A DNA stretch of 64,000 nt from Euzebyella saccharophila. Its GTDB lineage: Bacteria > Bacteroidota > Bacteroidia > Flavobacteriales > Flavobacteriaceae. A program made the translations under genes and the position numbers. Numbering within the stretch: position 1 is the stretch's first letter; each line of letters opens with the position of its first letter. Positions 61,840-64,000 of the stretch are shown one piece after another. The stretch spans positions 62,001 through 126,000 of the forward strand of contig NZ_JACYFJ010000007.1 in NCBI RefSeq assembly GCF_014855495.1, in the 5' to 3' direction. Under the pieces are notes generated by a model. The model did not search any database, was not told where the DNA came from, and saw nothing but the letters and a program-made list of their open reading frames with translations.

Positions 61840-62331
61840 CTATCTTAGTTTAAAAAGTTTGATCAAACCCAAAACGGAATGCTCTTCCTCTTCTTTTCTT
61901 GTATCCGATACAAGTTTTTTTTCTTCTTCCCTAACTTCAGACCATAGCACCCCAAGTGCTGCAAGAATGATTATGTTTTTAATGATATATTGACCTAATA
62001 GCGTAAGTGAAAACACATTTTCCTCAAAAATCAACTGAGGGAAAAAAATTAACGGTGAGAAGGTCAAAATCATATGGACTGCCGTAATTCTGATGGTATT
62101 CTTTTTAAATAGATTAAAGAGCAAGCACAGACCAACCCCTGTTTCCCAAATGGCCAAAAGATATATTGATATCTCCATAGGAATCAAAAAATGAGTAAGT
62201 TGATTGATGGTGTCTATTGCCAAGTCTTCTGCAGGGCTATGCTTGGAGAAAAACTTAAGTCCTCCAAACCATAAATAGACCAATCCAATGGCAATTTGTA
62301 GGTATCTATTTTTATTTTTTTCCAGTTGCAT
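61840..62331 (-). CDS. DoxX-like membrane protein
   Basis: 163 aa with four hydrophobic helices: IAIGLVYLWFGGLKFF, LTHFLIPMEISIYLLAIWETGVGLCLLF, AVHMILTFSPLIFFP, and NIIILAALGVLW. The FGGLKF and WETGVGL phrases fit the DoxX / DUF417 group. The soluble C-terminus is strongly charged (EVREEEKKLVSDTRKEEEEH). Function unknown; the family is linked with redox or metal-handling partners. It ends 6 bp from the convergent gene and starts 6 bp after the stop of the upstream 381-aa gene, so the two are one operon. Confidence 0.82.
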   Translation of the reverse strand: MQLEKNKNRYLQIAIGLVYLWFGGLKFFSKHSPAEDLAIDTINQLTHFLIPMEISIYLLAIWETGVGLCLLFNLFKKNTIRITAVHMILTFSPLIFFPQLIFEENVFSLTLLGQYIIKNIIILAALGVLWSEVREEEKKLVSDTRKEEEEHSVLGLIKLFKLR

Positions 62332-62337
62332 ACGTTA

Positions 62338-63483
62338 CTATTTGCTTTCTTCTCGGTTAAAGGTGTTTTTTAGTTCCGGGTTGAGCTTTATTTTATTATT
62401 GGAAAATCGATAGGATATACCTAAGTTCACTACGTAATCTGAAAATGCCGCATCTCCATTTCGTGGTTCGCCCGTTAGTTCTTCTGTTTGTCTATCGGTA
62501 ATACTTTGGGGTCTGTCACGCCTAACGGCAAAGGGAACATTGAGGTTTACCGTAAAGTTGCTTTTCATGTAGCTTAGCCCGGGATCAACGGAAAGAACAT
62601 TGCCAGGTCTTCTAAAACCTTCATTTCCACCAATAAAATCCTTTACAGGAACACAATCGAACCTACCTCCCAAAGAGGCGGAAATTGTAGGGGAAATGGT
62701 ATAACTAACCCCCACGCGAGCCGAATATTGATCAGGTACTGCCATAATGGCCTCGTTCTGCAGAATAGGACTAAGGGTTTCCCTAAAGGTTCGTGTGCCG
62801 TTGGTTTCCCTCGGGTTAATGAGATAAAATCCACTTGCGTAGCTAAACAAATTATTGGCAAGTTTTTGGTATAACTGAAAGTCGAGGGTGAGGCCAAACC
62901 CTCCATCACCCGGCTGTATGGATTGGTCAACAGGTCTCGTTTGAGGTTCCCCTTCCGGCCCCACGTTGTAAAAAATATCGGATGCATTAAAATCTCCCGT
63001 CGGTAATTTTACGCCCAAGCCTAAAGCTAGGTTGCCATTTGGATATTTTTCAAGGTCAAAAAGCCAATACCCAAAACCAAATCTGATATCTGCAAGCCCT
63101 CTAGAATACGTTGTATTCCTTTCTTCCCTACCATGTTCATACAGTGATGAACGTGTATTAATTACCGTAGGGATTGTCAAACTGGTGAACAATCTGTTGC
63201 TAATGGCATAGGTGGCAAAGAAATCCCAAGAATGGGAGTGGTTGATTACTTCAGTGTTATTGCTTAAGCGATCTGGTTCTTCTTCAGTGCCCCTAAAGTG
63301 TCTAAAGGATTTAAAATATCTATAATTGGTACCGATTTGAAAATCACCTTTATTCAAAAGGTTGTTTTCTAGACTATTTCCAACACAAGAGGAAAAATGT
63401 CTAATAGCTACACACCCTTGGGCTTGTAATTGAAAAGTGGCCGCAAGAAATAGAAGGCCAAAGAAAATTGATTTTCTTAACAT
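62338..63483 (-). CDS. Outer-membrane beta-barrel-like protein
   Basis: 381 aa with a signal peptide (IFFGLLFLAATFQLQAQG). The remainder alternates short polar turns and beta strands: ATYAISNRLFTSLTIPTVINTRSSLYEHG, GLADIRFGFGYWLF, LALGLGVKLPTGDFN, GFGLTLDFQLYQKLANNLFSYASGFYLINPRET, YSARVGVSYTISPTISASLGGRF and NLGISYRFSNNKIKL. This resembles the 'MetA-pathway / transporter' type barrel family found in Bacteroidota. A conserved CVAIRHFSSCVGN follows the signal and could form a disulfide. Substrate unknown. Operon with the DoxX-like gene 6 bp downstream. Confidence 0.78.
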   Translation of the reverse strand: MLRKSIFFGLLFLAATFQLQAQGCVAIRHFSSCVGNSLENNLLNKGDFQIGTNYRYFKSFRHFRGTEEEPDRLSNNTEVINHSHSWDFFATYAISNRLFTSLTIPTVINTRSSLYEHGREERNTTYSRGLADIRFGFGYWLFDLEKYPNGNLALGLGVKLPTGDFNASDIFYNVGPEGEPQTRPVDQSIQPGDGGFGLTLDFQLYQKLANNLFSYASGFYLINPRETNGTRTFRETLSPILQNEAIMAVPDQYSARVGVSYTISPTISASLGGRFDCVPVKDFIGGNEGFRRPGNVLSVDPGLSYMKSNFTVNLNVPFAVRRDRPQSITDRQTEELTGEPRNGDAAFSDYVVNLGISYRFSNNKIKLNPELKNTFNREESK

Positions 63484-63648
63484 TGGTCAGGTAATTAGAG
63501 GTTGGTTGGAAAAAACCAACTCCCCGTAGGAGAGGAGCTGGCACTGAAAAAATGTTTTTACACATTAACTGAACTCATGATTAAATCATTTACATTGGTA
63601 AACTTAGAAGAAATGGCCCAGAATAAGGTTTAAGCAGATAGTAAGAAA

Positions 63649-63717
63649 GCTTAATGAAAGTTTAAGGTGCTTAATGAAATATTAAAGTAGATTAAACAGT
63701 CTAATTGTTTTGGTTAA
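63649..63717 (+). promoter_or_regulatory. Phased TTAA array upstream of the terminal gene
   Basis: TTAA occurs at 63651, 63662, 63671, 63682 and 63692, about one helical turn apart, with a looser one at 63714; GCTTAATGAAA is repeated exactly at 63649 and 63669. Direct repeats with a ~10-bp step are typical of OmpR/PhoB-type response-regulator sites. It ends just before ATG 63724. Confidence 0.5.
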
Positions 63718-63723
63718 TTAGTA

Positions 63724-64000
63724 ATGATTTTGAAAAGGAGAAACTTTTATATAATACTGTTCATTGCATCCATTATTGGTTTGGCCTTTGTACAATATCA
63801 ATACCTAAGAATAGGACTAAACTTGGCCAAAGTGCAATTTGAGTCTAAAATTGAGAAGGCTTCTGTAGTTATTAAAAGTGGTTTGGAAGTAGATAATAAA
63901 CTGACTTATTTGGTACGTAATGCCATTGAAAAGGATACTTCGTTTTTTAAGGTGAGCACCGATAGTTTAGAAAAAGTAGCCAATCATTTTCTGAGGGATT
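63724..64000 (+). CDS. Probable sensor histidine kinase, N-terminal part
   Basis: Ninety-two codons are visible from ATG 63724 to the window edge, open throughout. It begins MILKRRNFYIILFIASIIGLAFVQYQYL, a membrane helix after a basic n-region, then a hydrophilic region (RIGLNLAKVQFESKIEKASVVIKSGLEVDNKL). The kinase core is beyond the window. In related genomes this type of start precedes a sensor histidine kinase with a single helix and short periplasmic domain, so the call is an inference. Confidence 0.5.
   Translation, partial: MILKRRNFYIILFIASIIGLAFVQYQYLRIGLNLAKVQFESKIEKASVVIKSGLEVDNKLTYLVRNAIEKDTSFFKVSTDSLEKVANHFLRD

Noticed and set aside
1-64000. tRNA, rRNA and replication origin
   Set aside because: No cloverleaf-like sequence, conserved rRNA segment or DnaA-box cluster was noticed in the intergenic regions; a covariance scan was not possible here.

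Overview
The window comes from a marine Flavobacteriaceae-type member of the Bacteroidota, roughly of the Maribacter/Zobellia/Arenibacter kind. The genus is my inference. The evidence is a Na+-translocating NADH:quinone reductase operon, type IX secretion (T9SS) type B C-terminal domains on surface proteins, promoters of the Bacteroidota form TTG-N17-23-TAnnTTTG, almost no Shine-Dalgarno sequences, flavobacterial families (DUF6702, DUF6503, the 119-aa protein behind nqrF), and low GC outside a few repeats. I found no rRNA, tRNA, CRISPR array, insertion sequence or replication origin. The window is chromosomal and mostly housekeeping, with one accessory surface-protein region.

Layout. 1-6590 (+): the end of nqrA, then nqrBCDEF, a small conserved protein and apbE, whose product attaches FMN to NqrB and NqrC. 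6587-9765 (-): a methyltransferase, map and gpmI. 9990-12508: a secreted ankyrin protein, a 55-residue membrane protein at 10553-10720, an M48 metalloprotease and a Tat-type DD-carboxypeptidase. 13071-26288: the surface region. Two convergent two-gene units each pair a secreted 'LVYNT' protein with a T9SS type B protein. The plus-strand type B gene is giant (about 2370 codons), carries GC-rich 315-bp repeats and is split by an apparent one-base deletion near 16935. The minus-strand partner resembles a phage tail fibre and carries 273-bp repeats. 26616-31135 (+): two paralogous secreted proteins, a DUF6702 protein and an M1 aminopeptidase.

31255-45689: tatA, a PAP2 phosphatase, an O-methyltransferase, a GNAT, kynU, a two-component pair, an MFS transporter, a DUF6503 lipoprotein, a second-type clpP, an FeS photolyase, kmo, a coiled-coil protein whose zinc ribbon has lost its cysteines, a Nif3-like protein and lpxK. 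KynU and Kmo are two steps of tryptophan breakdown by the kynurenine route. 45670-54594 (-): a hybrid histidine kinase, gapA, lipA, an ECF sigma factor with a small Cys-rich membrane protein, an ECF sigma/anti-sigma pair, murB and an aminotransferase. 54.7-64 kb: a PDZ aspartyl protease, a DUF1573 protein, valS, a zinc-ribbon membrane protein interrupted by an amber codon, a TetR regulator followed by a strong palindrome and a structured leader, a secreted protein of unknown function, a DoxX-like protein with a beta-barrel partner, and the start of a probable sensor kinase that runs off the end.

The least ordinary parts are the mirrored surface-protein modules, the two apparent gene breaks (16935 and 60084-60086), the TetR operator with its structured leader (60995-61190), and the very short leaders that several promoters predict, which revise a number of start codons.
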